Source: Puccinia triticina
Lineage: Eukaryota; Basidiomycota; Pucciniomycetes; Pucciniales; Pucciniaceae
Length of the DNA: 64,000 bases
Reading direction: 5' to 3'
Assembly: GCF_026914185.1 (NCBI RefSeq)
Contig: NC_070559.1
Span: 5,554,001 to 5,618,000, forward strand
The notes under the pieces: model-generated
Told to the model about the DNA's origin: nothing
Database searches by the model: none
The model's input: only the letters and a program-made list of their open reading frames with translations
Position numbers and translations under genes: made by a program
Part shown: piece after piece, positions 21,484 to 34,319 of the stretch
Layout: the number at the start of each line of letters is the position of its first letter
How positions within the stretch are numbered: the stretch's first letter is position 1

Positions 21484-24400
21484 ACTTATTTGGTGGCTCA
21501 ACTCTGTCCAACCCTCTGATCTTGACTTGCTCGTTCGCCATCTCCTCGCTGCGCTGCCTGGCTCGCTTCCCCCCATCTCCAGGACACTTCCTCTCTGGTC
21601 TGCTCTACATGGTTGGTTCGCTCTTCCTCCCCCAGCCGAAGCCTTGCATCCCATCCACCACTGCTTGCGTGTGCTTACCATCAAGCAGTCTCTCTATCCT
21701 TACCCTGACTTTGACCCTTCACAGCTGCCGTCTCCATCTCGCTCGCGGCTGAAATACTCGGTAATCCTCACCCAAGCGAAATGAAGAAAAGAGCCGAGTC
21801 AGTCCCGCTCTCCCTTCTTACTCCCCTGCGCTGTCTCTCCCTGCCTACACATACCACTCATCCGAGCATCCTGTGCTCGTTCCCAGTGGCGCCAAAGGCT
21901 ACCTCGAAGAGCCAGACCCTTATCGAACTAAGACTCGGGACGGAAAAACAATCCTCTGCTTCTCCTGCGGACTCGCCGCTTCGGCCGCCAAAAGATTGCG
22001 CATAATCGGATGTGGCGCCTGCGAGGCTCACTTCCACCTCGAATGTTTGGATCCACCACTCGTCACCCTGCCTTCCTTCCCGTACAAGTGGGTATGTCCA
22101 CTGCACATGCACAAAACCCTTGTGAGCCCAACGTGTCTGTAATACTCAATCCCATTCACCCTCACCTACTGATTCCGGGGCTTTCTTCACAGCCTGGTCC
22201 TCAGGCCGCCCAACAATCCAGGACCATTCCTATCAATACACTGAATACCCCTAATAACGGCAACATCGACGTTATAGTTACTCCTCAGAGCAGAACAAAG
22301 GCAAAACACGTCGAGGAAGTTATCATCAACCGTGTTAAGTATCAAGTCCCCGAAAACATCATCATCTTGGATTTTTGGGCCAAACTGGGTCAAAGCCAAG
22401 CAGTGTAAGCACACAATACGCAAAGGGCAAGCCGAGGCTGACATTTGTCACCTGGTAACATATCCTCTCACAGCAACAGACACTTGCTGATAGCTTGACC
22501 ATCCCTTTCATTCATTCAGGCCCCACACAGAAGTCCTAGACCTGCCTCTGGCCCCTCCCATCAACCAAGCTTCCACTTCCGCCTCAGCTTTGTCAAAGAA
22601 TGCAAGGGTAGCACAAGCATCCAACTTTTCACGGGTCAGCATTTTCGTCTTCCTCATATTCATAGCATCCAGTTACTTACTTTGAGATAGTTTCATCTGT
22701 TTCCGCAGGAAGATGTCGGATCCAGCTCCTCATCATCAGATACCCACATCCCCCTGTCTTCTTTGCCTCCGCCACCGCGTCCCTCTTCAAGCACGATTCC
22801 ACAGGCAGCTCGCTCTGACTTGTCCTGCCTTCTACAGGCCGCTCAACAAGTCAATGAAGCGCCCAGAAGTCAACCGTCAGAAGGCTTGGCTCTCCTCGGA
22901 AACGCCGCATCCCTCCAGTCACCACTCACATCAAACTTGCGCAAGAGTCACAAGAAAAAAGATATTGGTCAACCTCAGCGCACTCGGACTCGTGGCTCTG
23001 CTCGGTTATCAAAGTCGACTTCGACCCCCTCTGAAACTCCCGATATCGAAACTGCAGCACAGAAACCAAATACACCTGGTCAACCCCTCGCGCCTAGCTT
23101 GAAAATACCGCCCACAACATCCTCAGCTAGCTCAAAACATGTTGACTCAACCAAACCTTCGAATAGTTCATCGCCTCCCGTCAACCTGCATTTGCAACCT
23201 CACGCATCCGAAGGCCCCAACCCATCCCTTCGGAAGAGAAAGAAACGTTCCCCAGCTCATTCACCGTCATCTACAACCCCTACTGATCTAGCAGCAACTG
23301 AAACAAGCTTAAACAGCACCCGGCCTGCAAACAAAGATGCTTCGCATGTGCAAGAAACAAGCTTAAACACCATTCGGCCTCCAAACAAAGATGCCTCGCA
23401 TGTGCAAAGTACCACAGCAATCAATGGTGTTATTCCGAAGATGCCGATCACCGTTCAGACTGTAAAGCCTGACGCTCCGCGTCCCCATACAACCACAACG
23501 GCTGGCGTTGCGAGGCCCAACAATACCGCTTCAAAAAACCCAACTGCAGACAAGACTAAACTACCCTCGAATTCCCAGGGATCGAAGGATCAATCTATCC
23601 AAGCGCGTGTGTCGTCAGCAGGTAGCCTCAATAAACAAATTCAATCTGGTAAGCATACTGTGTGTCTTTGTATCCAAGTGAAGAAACATTTTGACCCCTG
23701 TTGTCATTTTTTGAAGAAGAATCGGCTGCCGCAACATCAAACAATCACCAATCCCCTCTAGTCCCTCCTAAGACATCCACGGGCATCAAAACACCAAACC
23801 CCAACACCACAAGTCAACATGTTCCAAAAGCTTTGCCCAACCTACCTATGGCTTGCTATAACTCTTTTGCGCAACTCATTGACCTCCGGCAGATTAGAAC
23901 CTCCTCGGCTAACGGTAAAAAAGCTGCGTCGACATTTACCGCCACTCCATCCTTCCAATCGTTTAACTCAGCGACATCAAGTTTACATCAGAAGACTTCT
24001 TTGGGTCAACTCCCAAAATCCACTCTCCCTAGACAAAGTACCTCGGCTACGACCACCCCTCACGTTCCATTTGACCTAAGAGAGAAAAACACAGCAGCTA
24101 GTGACACCGGCAGCGTTACTCGTCCTCCACGAAAAAGGACTCGCCGGAACCATCCTGACCCACTTTCCCAGTCAACCAACTCAACCCACCCTTCAAACCC
24201 TGCCGAATCGCCCACCGTTGCGCTTAGTACTCTGTCGATCTCTCAGCCATTTTCCAGCACCTCCAATACATCACAGACGTATGGCATGAGCGTTGACCCA
24301 TCACTTAGCAAGGCCACAGCCAACCGGGGGGATGTTCCAGGGCGGACAACCATCAACCGGGGACAAAAACCTGGGAAGGCTCCGCCGAACAAGGCTGAAA

Positions 24401-25791
24401 ATTCTTTGTTGACGTCAGAGGCGCCTGGCTTGAAAGCAACAGCAAGCGGCTCAGCCACTGTTGTACAATCGAAACACCGTGACCCGGCAATACACGTGTC
24501 ACATCCGACGGCATCATCAGCTTCCGGCAGTATACCTCTTCCCACATCCATGGGCCCTCAAGACACTCTGAAAAGAAGCGCTCTAGTGACCGCTGCTGCA
24601 TTTGATAAATCCTCCGGGACCGGCAAGTCTGCGCAGAGGCACGTAGCCCCTGATCTCATGTCGCAGTCTGCCCCGCAATCAGCCCGACTGCCAAACGATA
24701 CTGGCAATTCTTCACCTTCGACTTCGACTCCGAAGACAAAAGCGAAACGCAAGAAATCGGTCAAGAACCCAAGCCCTCTATCGCACCTTGATCAAAAGCA
24801 ACCAGCTGAGGAAGGGCAACGCAACCTTTCGCTCTTGTCTCGTGACAGTGCTTCGGAAGCTGCGGATGCTATTCTGCTCGACCCTCGTCTTACCGCATCC
24901 ACAACAAACTATGAAATGCCTAAGGCACCCAAGCCAGCATCCAAGCCAACTAGCTCTGTTGAAGGCTCGGCAAACCTGAATGCTAAGATCTCGATTGCGC
25001 TTGCTAGATTTGAGAACGACCAGGGCCAGCTACCTGTCTCCACAGTTCCTGCAAAGGTCCCTCCGCGCAAAAAAATCAAGAGGAAGAGTGCTCCAGCTAC
25101 CGGCAGTACCTGCTCATCCGGCGACCCTCCTTCCATGACACGCGGGACTCCTTCGATCGAAAGCACATTGCCACCTCCCTCAACATCACTGAGTAAATCT
25201 TCTCTACGTCCTGCTGCCGCCGCGTTCGTCCCACACCCGCAACACCCACAACAGTCCTACGCACCTTCTGCGCCATTGCTCAGCCAATCTTCCACACGTC
25301 CTGCTGCCGCCGCGTTCGTCCCACACCCACAAAACCCCATGACCCTTGTCCCCCAACCCCAACGGGTGTGCCCCGTGATCGGCCATCCCAATACCCTTGC
25401 CTTCGTCCCACACCCGCAAAACGGCCCGGGCCCGTTTTCCGGATCCGGCCTGCCCTACGTGCCCCACCCGCAGTACCCAGGAACAATGCGCAAGTCGGGC
25501 TCGTCCTCATTCGTTCTCAGCAGCCGGAAGCTTTCTCACGAAGGCCCGAGTTCCCAGAGCCAGTCCCGGCGCGGGAGCCTGACTGTCCATGGTTCCAGTC
25601 CGCCCCTGCTCGCAGCAACCGCCTCCCCCGGCACCGCCCTGCCCAACGAATCCAAGTTCGCCGGCGACGCCAGTCGCCCTTCGTCGGCCGTTGGAAGCCA
25701 TTCCATCTCGACTCCTCGCGAGAGCGTTTTCATCCCGTTGCCGCTCACCAAGCCTGTAAAGACCCCGGACTCGTCATCATCTTGGAAATAA
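21484..25791 (+). CDS. Rco1-like PHD-finger protein (Rpd3S histone deacetylase component), 5' incomplete
   Basis: Exons, all in frame: ~21484-21760, 21867-22121, 22193-22404, 22520-22634, 22709-23648 and 23717-25791. The second holds [18 protein letters not shown] and a C4HC3-type PHD finger (CFSCG.., [27 protein letters not shown]), the pattern of the second PHD of Rco1/PHF12. The third has the Rco1 motif [18 protein letters not shown]. Rco1 guides the Rpd3S complex on transcribed chromatin; that role is from family knowledge. The remaining ~1000 residues are Ser/Pro/Thr-rich, with short basic patches (RKRTRR, KAKRKKS) and four copies of a FVPHPQ or YVPHPQ motif near the C-terminus. The first PHD and the start codon were not found; the left limit is where the first exon's open frame becomes plausible. 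Confidence 0.72.
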
Positions 25792-27343
25792 CGTCCATCC
25801 TATCTAGGACTCGCCTCATTTCTCCTTTCTCGTTTCTCTCTCCTCCCCTTCCCTCTACGTTTCCTTCGTTCTTTCTCCTCTCATCTGCGCTTGTTTTCGT
25901 CGATTTCCGCCGCGTGATCAAAAAATACATATAAACCGGCTCCATATATACGTGTATACGCCCATACATATATTTCCACACCCGCAGCGCCGTCCCAGAG
26001 AAATCAGATTGCATTTCTCCTTCAATATGTTTCTACAAGTCTGGCTCGGATGTTTCAATCTGAGTGGAACACGTGCATGCATCCTGGATCTTCGCATGTG
26101 CAAGCGTGTATGCGGATCATCACCCTGTATCATATTCAATCTCCGTGCATGAAAACTCTGAGTATAGCATTGGCCGCAGCTGGGATGGCGTGTAGAATAT
26201 GAGCTTTTTTGATATGTTTTGTAAATTGGTAAATAATACATGTCATCTCCTTATTACATCTTCCATTATGAACCTTTTCCTAAGAAGTTAGCCTTTTTTA
26301 GTAAGAAATATACACACAGAAATAGCATGTTGCCATTGTAACCTGTTGAACTGTCTGAGTTACATGATTCATGTCTCTTTGGCTTGCGGGGGAAAAAGGT
26401 TGTGTGCATTGTTACTGGGCAAGTTTCCATTTCTGGAGGAGGATGGATGAGTCATGTCAGGGACATGTTTGGAGCAATTTGTCTTGGTTTGTTTTGGGGA
26501 TCTTGGTGGGGAAGAGGGGAGTGTTGGAAGTTCACCACTCTAGTGTCTCTTTCTTTTCCCTTCCCTGTAACTCTTTTCCTTTCCCTCGGCTCCAGAATGA
26601 ATATGTATTTCACCTTCTGTCCCACAGCATGTCCCATTGTCATATCATAAATATCCTTTGCTTATAGAAATCAATCATCAGTTCTTCTGCACACTGTTCT
26701 CTGGGGTCTCTGCAGGATAGAACCCCTTGTATTCTGATTGTGTTTCCGCCACGCAAACTAGCATCCTAGCCCTCTCAGACTTGTTGTTGTTTTTAGCCCC
26801 AGAGGTTCTCTTGAGACTTTGTTGTCATCTCTCCCCTTTTCGGCCTTGAACTCTGTTTTTCACCAGTGAGAGTGAAAAGAAAGTGTTCATATCCAAGCGG
26901 AGTCAAAGTTGGCTGGCTGTAACACTGGCTGCAAATTGCAAAAGGACACTCAGGCAGGCTTGCATGTGCTTTTGCAACTTTGGAAAGTTATAAACTAAAA
27001 GATGTGGCTGCATTCTGTCAGGAATGGATTTGTTTCATTCAAAAAAAAAAAAAAAAAAAAAGGGTTTAAATACAAGTAAAAGGAAAGAAATGAACACTTG
27101 ATGTTGTGCCACAAGACAGTCAAGACTGAAGGACATGTATTAGAATTGGCTATAATGGCAATATATAAATCTCTCTCAGAAAGATCATGCGCCCCTGCAT
27201 GAGTCTCAGACTCCTCAGGATGAATGAAATTCTTTTGAGGAATTCAAGTACAGCTAGGATGACTGATTAAGTAGATAGTGCAAATAGGTTTGCTTGACAG
27301 TCACATTCGGGTACTGCACATGGCAAAGAGCTTAGAATATAAT
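25792..27343. other. 3' flank and intergenic DNA
   Basis: Pyrimidine-rich then AT-rich. Overlapping plus frames at 26371-26667 have no recognisable family. An A-run of about 22 occurs at 27040-27061. No gene called. Confidence 0.4.
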
Positions 27344-27481
27344 GGGTGACTTCCCGTGGGATCTGGGACCCTCCCAGATGCCGCTTTAGACCCAAAAATT
27401 CTAGATTTTCGCAGGGAAATCTAGCTTTTCGGGCTCTAAACCGTTTTTGGGAGGCTCACAGATCTCGACGGGAAGTCATCC
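27344..27481. mobile_element. 138-bp MITE, PIF/Harbinger-like, copy 2
   Basis: Same length and about 90 percent identical by eye to 7920-8057. TSD is AAT (27341-27343 and 27482-27484), different from the first copy, which confirms independent insertion. Confidence 0.88.
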
Positions 27482-27774
27482 AATATCACATTTTTCAAAT
27501 TTGTACACAATGTCCTTCTAAAGATACCGAGTATGTACATAATGGAACTGAAAATACATCCAGCTAAAAAATTAATGTTCTGCTTTCTAAGAATTCTCTA
27601 AACATGCAAGGAGACAAACAACATTGAAAGAGAAAAAAAACAACATACAAGGATGAAATCTAGGCTCTAATCGCGGTCAGTGGTCAATGGCTGGTTTGCT
27701 TTTTTAGATTTACAAGTTGGTGAAGAAGGAAAGCTGCTAATTAGGGAAAAAAAGATTGGGTTGATCGATAAAAT

Positions 27775-29153
27775 TTAGGCCAGGAAGCTCTCCCCACAAA
27801 GGTTTTGATGAGTGGAATTGAAGCTGGGAAAAGTTGAGCTCTCGAGCGGCTGTCCGAGAAAGCTCCCATGGAATGGATTTTGAGGATTGATGTTGATCCA
27901 ATCGTCGTCCAGTCTGTTGAAATCGAGGTGGTCTGAGGCCGGGAAAAACCCGAAATCCATGGGGTTCGGACTGGCCGGCTGATGTAGATTGGTTGACGAA
28001 GAGAGCACCGGTAGGGCGCTGTTCGGGAGTGATGGACCCCCCAGATCAGGTGAAGTCGTCCAATCGGATGTGCTTGAGCCCGAAAGTGCTGTCAACGGAT
28101 TGTCATATTGCAGTTGTGGATCCAATTGGCTAAAGTCCAGCCATTCTGATTGAAGCTGGGCGGCTGGCATCAAATCCTGCCGGGGCAAAAAGTGAAGATC
28201 TTGCGGATTGACAAGCGGGTGATGTTGGGCAAGACCACCATATGCCGAGTGGGAGAACCCCTGATCCAAACGAAGATCCACCGGCGAAGGCCCGACGACA
28301 CTTGGCGTCGCAAAAGGGCGTTGAGATTGAGCCGCCTGTTCACCTATCATTAGCTGTGGTAAAGAACCAAATAAATCGGCGTCTAATGCGCCGAGATGAC
28401 TCAAATCTGCTTTACAATCCACGTTTTCCGACGGCTTGTCCTCATCCTTCGCAGCCTGCTCGTCGGCTGGTCCAGAAGCCTTCCGTTTTCTACCTCTGCT
28501 GGCTGTGCTTTTCGGGCCGGTTGGGGAGCTCGATTCTTTGCGCTTTGATTTTCTTAGTGGGGAGCCTGGTTCCACGAGCTCGTTTTGGCCATCTTTGCTC
28601 GCCGCGGCCGCTTTTCTTCTTTTCGGGCTGTATTTGTAGTCTGCGGAATAACACGAGCAAGTGAAGCGGAAAAAGGGATTTCAATCCAAACTCTTCCAGA
28701 CCACTGAACTTGGAGTCTTCGATGAGCAGCGGGGACTCTGGAGAAAGAAAAAGGATTCTCACCTGGGTACTTGATGGCATGCTCGGCTTTGATGATCTCG
28801 GCCTTCTTCTCATAATCACTCTTGACTTCCTGTGATTCGGAGTGCCACTTGGTCGCGATTTCCTTGCTCAGCAAACACTGAGCCAAGCCGTGATGCTGTG
28901 ATTTCATCTCGACAATTTTATCTGAGCGATACAGGATCCACGAATTGGGCGGCCGGGGCAGTTTTTCCTCTTTGTTTTTGTTGGTCCCTGGGGATTTAAT
29001 TTTTTTGGGATGGCCATTCTTTGCGACGGGATCTGGCAAGGTCTGATTCGGTCCACTCTCCGGATTCAAGTTGAATTCTTTCATCGATTCAACTTCGACC
29101 AGATCTAGCGGAGTGACTGACGGCTTCAATTCGGGAGTCATGAGTTGCGCCAT
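27775..29153 (-). CDS. MATA-HMG-type HMG-box transcription factor (2 exons)
   Basis: Exons 29153-28763 and 28640-27775 on the minus strand, intron 122 bp (GTGAGA..GCAG), 418 residues. The HMG box spans about residues 66-135: LPRPPNSWILYRSDK, IATKWHSESQEVKSDYEKKA, then IKYP/DYKYSPKRRK with the intron inside the last helix. The PRPPN..ILYR start and P(D/E)YKY.P(K/R)RRK end are typical of mating-type and Ste11/Prf1-like fungal HMG proteins, which bind minor-groove DNA. A basic NLS-like stretch (KSKRKE, RGRKRKA) follows the box. The rest is acidic and Ser/Pro-rich with no domain. Whether it is a mating-type gene cannot be told from this window. Confidence 0.85.
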
Positions 29154-29824
29154 TGGTGTTTGTTCGGTCGAGTGGGTATTGGATGTAGTGCTAGTCGCGA
29201 CTCATGGGATCAATATCGCCGAGCAAGGATCAGGTGAGGGATTGTCCAGTCAAGCCTCGGCTTCCGCTTAAGGCAACCGCCCCCGGCTGTCCTATTCCGG
29301 CCGTCTCTTGCACTCTTCCGACCGCTCTCGGTCGATTGCTGTTACGCTCAACGCCGCTCTCGGCCTGCACTCTCTCTCGCCGCTCTCGGCTTGTTATCAT
29401 GCATGTCACCGTTCGCGGCCATCTTGTCTGTGGATATCTCTTGGCTCTCTGGTTATCCAAACTCTAACAACCAGATATCCTAACTCGGAATAGTACATAC
29501 GCTAGAGCCGGTACCCGGAGCTCCGGGGTGCCCTTCACGTGGCGGGGCTTGCCGAGCGCAACGGCTTGAGAAAGAGTATCCGTAGCCTCACGGATCAAGA
29601 CCAGGGTGATCCGGCTTGAGGGGCGACCCGATCATCGTGATCTGCGACTCCGTTATGTACGCACCGCTCGACATCTCTCGACATTCGGCCACTTCTCCAC
29701 TTGACCACTTCAACTCATCCTCTTTCTGTACTACACAGTGTGTCTCAGCTTCAATCGATATCTTCGCCGGGCCATCCTCACCATTCAGTTTTTATCGAGC
29801 CTGTAAGGCTTCAGTGCGACTGTC
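29154..29824. promoter_or_regulatory. Shared upstream region of HMG gene and ABP1
   Basis: 671 bp between two divergent start codons, so it must hold both promoters. 29270-29410 repeats CGCTCTCGGC/ACCGCTCTCGG several times. No clear TATA box is seen. Confidence 0.45.
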
Positions 29825-32306
29825 ATGGTGAGTGATACCACATATTGGACGCCCCCCTATCAGTGCGACTATGTGCATCAGATGAACCCGCTTACTTACT
29901 TTTTGTAGGCTCAAGTTCGGATTTCTGATCCAGGAATCAGTGAAGCGTACCATCGCATCACCGCTGCCGATCCTGAGATAGATTACATGTTGCTGTCCTA
30001 TATCGGTCAAACAAATGATCTCAAGGTTCAGGAGCAAGGGACGGGGGGGCTGGCCGAACTCCAAGATAGCTGGAACGACGGTCGGATTCAGTTTGCGTTC
30101 GTGAGGGTGAAAGAAGCAGGATCTGGCTTGACGAAATTCGTCCTGATTGCGTGGGTAAGAAGAACTGCCGGTTTTTGTGCTCGCATAGTAAGCAAAAAAC
30201 AATGCTGAAATTGTACATGCCGACCTTCAATCAAACAGTGCGGCGACGGTGTACTGGAATCGCGCAAAGGTCTTTTTCATTCACATGCAAGCACAGTAGC
30301 TCAATTCCTCAAAGGGTTGGCGCCTTGGATGATTCACATGTCTTGTCATCTCGTATGGTTTGCTGATCGTAATTGATGCCTCACCTAATTACTAGTTACC
30401 ACGTCCAAATCAACGCAAGATGCGACGCCGATGTCGAGCCCTCCCACATCATGAAAAAGGTAGCCGATTCTAGTGGCGCTAAGTACAGCGTGCATAACGA
30501 GAAACCTGTCAAAAGAGAGATGCCAGCGCCCGTGGTATGTGTCTTAGGTAACGGCCTGGTAATTAGTGCATTGATTGATTTGTGTTCACAGGGGACGAAT
30601 TATAAACCGATTGGACGTCCTGACATTGCATCAATGACTAGCAAACAAAAGCCCACCCCTCCTCCGCCAGTTGGCACTTCGTATACACCTATGAAAAATG
30701 AATTAGCTGAAATCAGAGCCGCCCGAACAGCTCCTTCAGCCGCGCCAGTTCCAGCCCGGGCTCCTGTCGGGCGCAGCATGAATGATGACGACTTTGAGCC
30801 AACAATCAAAGCCACTTCCACCCCGCCACCACCGGTTCTTCCTACACGCCCCCCCACGACGCAAGCCTCAGCACAGACACAAGGAACACAAAACAATGAT
30901 AATGAAGGGCGCCCGGGTTATGTTGTAGGTCTAATATCATCATCATAGCCTTGGTTTTTCATTCGAAACTCAAGCCGATGCGCTCAATCAAAATCTGGAC
31001 AGGGAACTGCATATACTCCGGTATCACTTGGGAAGCCAGGAAAACTTGGAAGTAGATTGTCGGCTTTTTCGACGCCCCAAGAAGTTAATCCCGCTGTTTC
31101 CGCTGCGAGTGGTGGTAAGAAGATGACTTGGGCTGAGCGACAAGCTTTGGCGAGGAAGGTAGCGGCGGAAGAAGAAGCGCAAAGTCGAGCTGCCATTGAA
31201 AGGAGCAATCCTTCGGGTAACCGGATCCCTTCGGCTGGACTGGCGGCAGTTCCTCCAGTTCGATCTTATCATGCGCCCCCCCAAGAAGATGACTTCGAAA
31301 CTCCTGCTGCACGAAAAACCGAATCTGATGACGAAGACTTTGAGCCTAGTGTTGCACAGCCACCTCCGCCGCCACCTCCACGACCGCCATCTCCACCGCC
31401 AGCTCCATCAGAACCTTTTATAAGTGCTTCTCTACCTCCGCCGCCACCCCCTCCTCCAGCACCGCCAGCACCACCACCGCCCCCAATGATCAATATTTCT
31501 CCAACCGCCGTAACCGCCAGTCGGGAAGATCCTGTACAAAACCTTGCCAGCGCTGAAGAAGCACTTCACCAAAAAATGAACAACTTGGCTCTTGAATCTG
31601 ACCACGCCGTTTCTCCCACCACCGGTAATGACTTACGGGCCGTGGTGATATACGACTACCAACAGGTCAGTACTGCTAGCTGCGTCTTTTCAGTCGTCAA
31701 ATAGCCTGATTCAATCATCAAATGTTCCCTGGCTGAAGGCCGACACCGATGAACTGGGCCTGGTCGAAGGAGAGACCATTATAAATATTGAACAAGTTGA
31801 TGAAGGCTGGTGGACTGGAATGTCTGCAGATGGCACTCGGCAGGGTTTATTTCCTGGTAAGCAACGATTCCTGCAATGAGAATTCACTTCTAGCCAACTA
31901 AGGAATGTTGTTTGTGTCGGCTTTTGTCAGCCTCTTGTGTGAGCTTGATCACCGAAGAAGCAGAAATAACCCATGGGGAAGAAGCGTTCACAGCCCCACA
32001 AGTAGAGGAAGAAGAAACAGTTAAAGCAGCTCCAGCGGTGGATAAAGGAATTTATGCAATTGCAATGTATGATTACGAGGCTGGAGAGGATAATGAGATC
32101 AGTAAGCAAATAGGTCTGGTTGGTATATCGAGTTTGCCCTCACAAAAACTGAGGGGGGCCCTGTCCATATTATTGTAGCTTTCCACGAAGCAGAAGAGAT
32201 CATCGATATTGAATACTCTTCTGAGGATTGGTGGACTGGTACCGTGGCTTTATCTGGCCAACGAGGATTATTTCCTGCCAATTACGTCGAATTACAGGAA
32301 CAATGA
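29825..32306 (+). CDS. ABP1: Actin-binding protein Abp1/drebrin-like (9 exons)
   Basis: Binds F-actin and links it to endocytosis. Exons: 29825-29827 (ATG only), 29909-30154, 30239-30315, 30396-30534, 30592-30924, 31003-31665, 31739-31856, 31931-32101 and 32179-32306. All splice junctions keep the frame, giving 625 residues. The ADF-H domain spans about residues 3-135 (EAYHRITAADPEIDYMLLSY, FAFVRVKEAGSGLTKFVLIAW, KGLFHSHASTVAQFLKGYHVQI). The middle is acidic and proline-rich, with two DDDFEP/DEDFEP repeats, a TWAERQALARKVAAEEEAQ helix and polyproline runs. Two SH3 domains follow (about 479-530: VVIYDYQQ..WWTG..GLFPA; about 565-622: AIAMYDYEAG..DWWTG..GLFPANYVEL). The domain order is the classic Abp1 layout. 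The intron directly after the ATG is unusual but fits the frame. Confidence 0.93.
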
Positions 32307-33001
32307 AAAACGAAACAAATATTTATTGGATGGACACATGAGGCTTCTCTGGGATTATCTTTTTTAGCTGAAAATTCAAGCCTTCGACAAATAAAAGAAA
32401 AAAAGAACCTCCACAAATTGGTTATGAGAAAGCAATCTGTTGGTGCTTTCAATTTGAGTTAGTGTGATGGTTGACACAATTCAGCTTTGTTTGCAGTATA
32501 AATGGCCATGAGTAGAAATTAATTCATCACTTTCGAATCCAATTGATACAGCGAGGCTATTGAATTTAAGCACTGATGTATCACCAAAAAGTACTCTCCT
32601 AGAGTGTGCTGATTTGCGAAAATAAAAGACAGCAGAAGAGAATTATTTGACTAGTTAGCAGTGGGAAGCACCCACATTTTGTTACCGTTGAGACAGTGGG
32701 TGTTGCTTTCTTCGCAACCATGGTACTGACTACTGTCCTCCATTAAAGATGCTCTTGATGTTCCAACATGTTTTTTAGGGGGTGCATTAATTTTACAATG
32801 TATGATTCACATGCTTTTGGCAATGTAAAATTACACTGGACTGGGTGCAAAAATAAATTCACATTGGGTATGTGCAAATCACCCAATGTAAACTTGTGCC
32901 ATGTTACACACACCTTGTAAAAATTTATCCGGTGGCGCCGCAGCTACACTTTCACACCCACAAGCAAAAATTGAAGTTTACAGGGCATGCAAATCCACTA
33001 A
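32307..33001. other. 3' flank of ABP1, no gene
   Basis: AT-rich. A local inverted motif pairs ATTTTACAATGTA with CAATGTAAAATTA (32788-32834). It ends at the TSD of the next element. Confidence 0.4.
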
Positions 33002-33779
33002 GGCCCCAATTATAAACACTATCACTATGAAAAAAACTTGAGAAACTGATGTCAGTTGACATGCAGTTACCATGCTAGTACTTTGATCAGTACCTGGGTT
33101 CTTCCAGCTTAGCTCAGCATGGGCTGGTGCTAAGCCACAAGGCACAGCTCAGTGCCTCTAGGTGTCCTCACACTCAACCTGGACAATGGACTGCACCAGC
33201 CCATAGTGATTCCTTTGGCCTCATGGAAACATCCATCCCAGCAAAGAGGCCACCCACTTTGACTGGGTACAAGCGCGTTGACCGGGAGCAATTCCTCCTG
33301 GCCAACATAATTACATGATGACTGGTGTGGTAACCCTGTTCCTGTTCATACCACCACTTCTATATCTCATAAACCCTTAAAAAATACCTCATTATTACTT
33401 CATATTCAGATTCTACACCCCATTTTACCCCTAGTCACCCACTCATTTCACCTAGGATTTCCAAATGGATCAGAAGTTATTAGCATGTATAGTTTTGGCA
33501 GGTATTTTCTTCATACATATCCTTAGCATTATTACATACATCATTCATTAGTATCATAGCTACATAGGACTACAGATCTTACATAACTTCATTACTCATT
33601 TTTCCCCTTCATATGAATCAGCAGTACATTCCTTCATAGCTCTTGTAGTTATTATCAAATGCTCATCTTCATTATACACATTCTTACTTCTGCTCATCAT
33701 TATTTCATCTTCCACATACCTTTCATGTACACTCCTTGGTCATTGCACCTTCATCATTACTGCTCATCTTCAGATATTA

Positions 33780-33980
33780 GGGGGGTTCACAATAGGATAA
33801 AAATAAAACTTTAGAGCCAATTTTAAGGCCTTTATCAACAACTTTTTAAAAAATTGGCAAGATGTACAGGAATGAGTGTCCCTTGACAATCAGAGAAGCT
33901 TCATCATTTTTAAAAAAGTTGTTCATAAAGGGTTTAATATAGGCTCTAAAGTTTTATTTTTATCCTATTGTGAACCCCCC
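33780..33980. mobile_element. ~201-bp TA-flanked MITE (Stowaway/mariner-like), copy 1
   Basis: TIR GGGGGGTTCACAATAGGATA extends ~40 bp (through AAACTTTAGAGCC) with its complement at the right end. TA lies on both sides (33778-33779 and 33981-33982). A second copy is at 45809-46012. Confidence 0.88.
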
Positions 33981-34319
33981 TATTGTTACTATGTGCTCAT
34001 CATGTATCACCCCCCTGTAGTACTTCTCACATATATAAACACCCCTCTAGATGTTGTATCCCCATCATGCACTTTAACCCACTACACTTTGTATGCACCT
34101 TCCCCCCCATACTCTCTGTAGTACCTTTATACACTTTATACACCTCACCTTAGATAACATTTCACCCTGCCGAAATATATCCCCCAGCATATATCTCATT
34201 ACAAATCTCAGAGTTACTCCCAAAGAGATTCTGCTTTTCCCCTTCTCACTTCTCCTCTCTCACTCAGTAGGATTGATACACCTCAAACTCATTAGTTTTA
34301 AAGCGATCTAAGTCAAAGA

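Noticed and set aside
31269..31493. Gly-rich minus-strand protein
   Set aside because: Shadow of the polyproline segments of Abp1.
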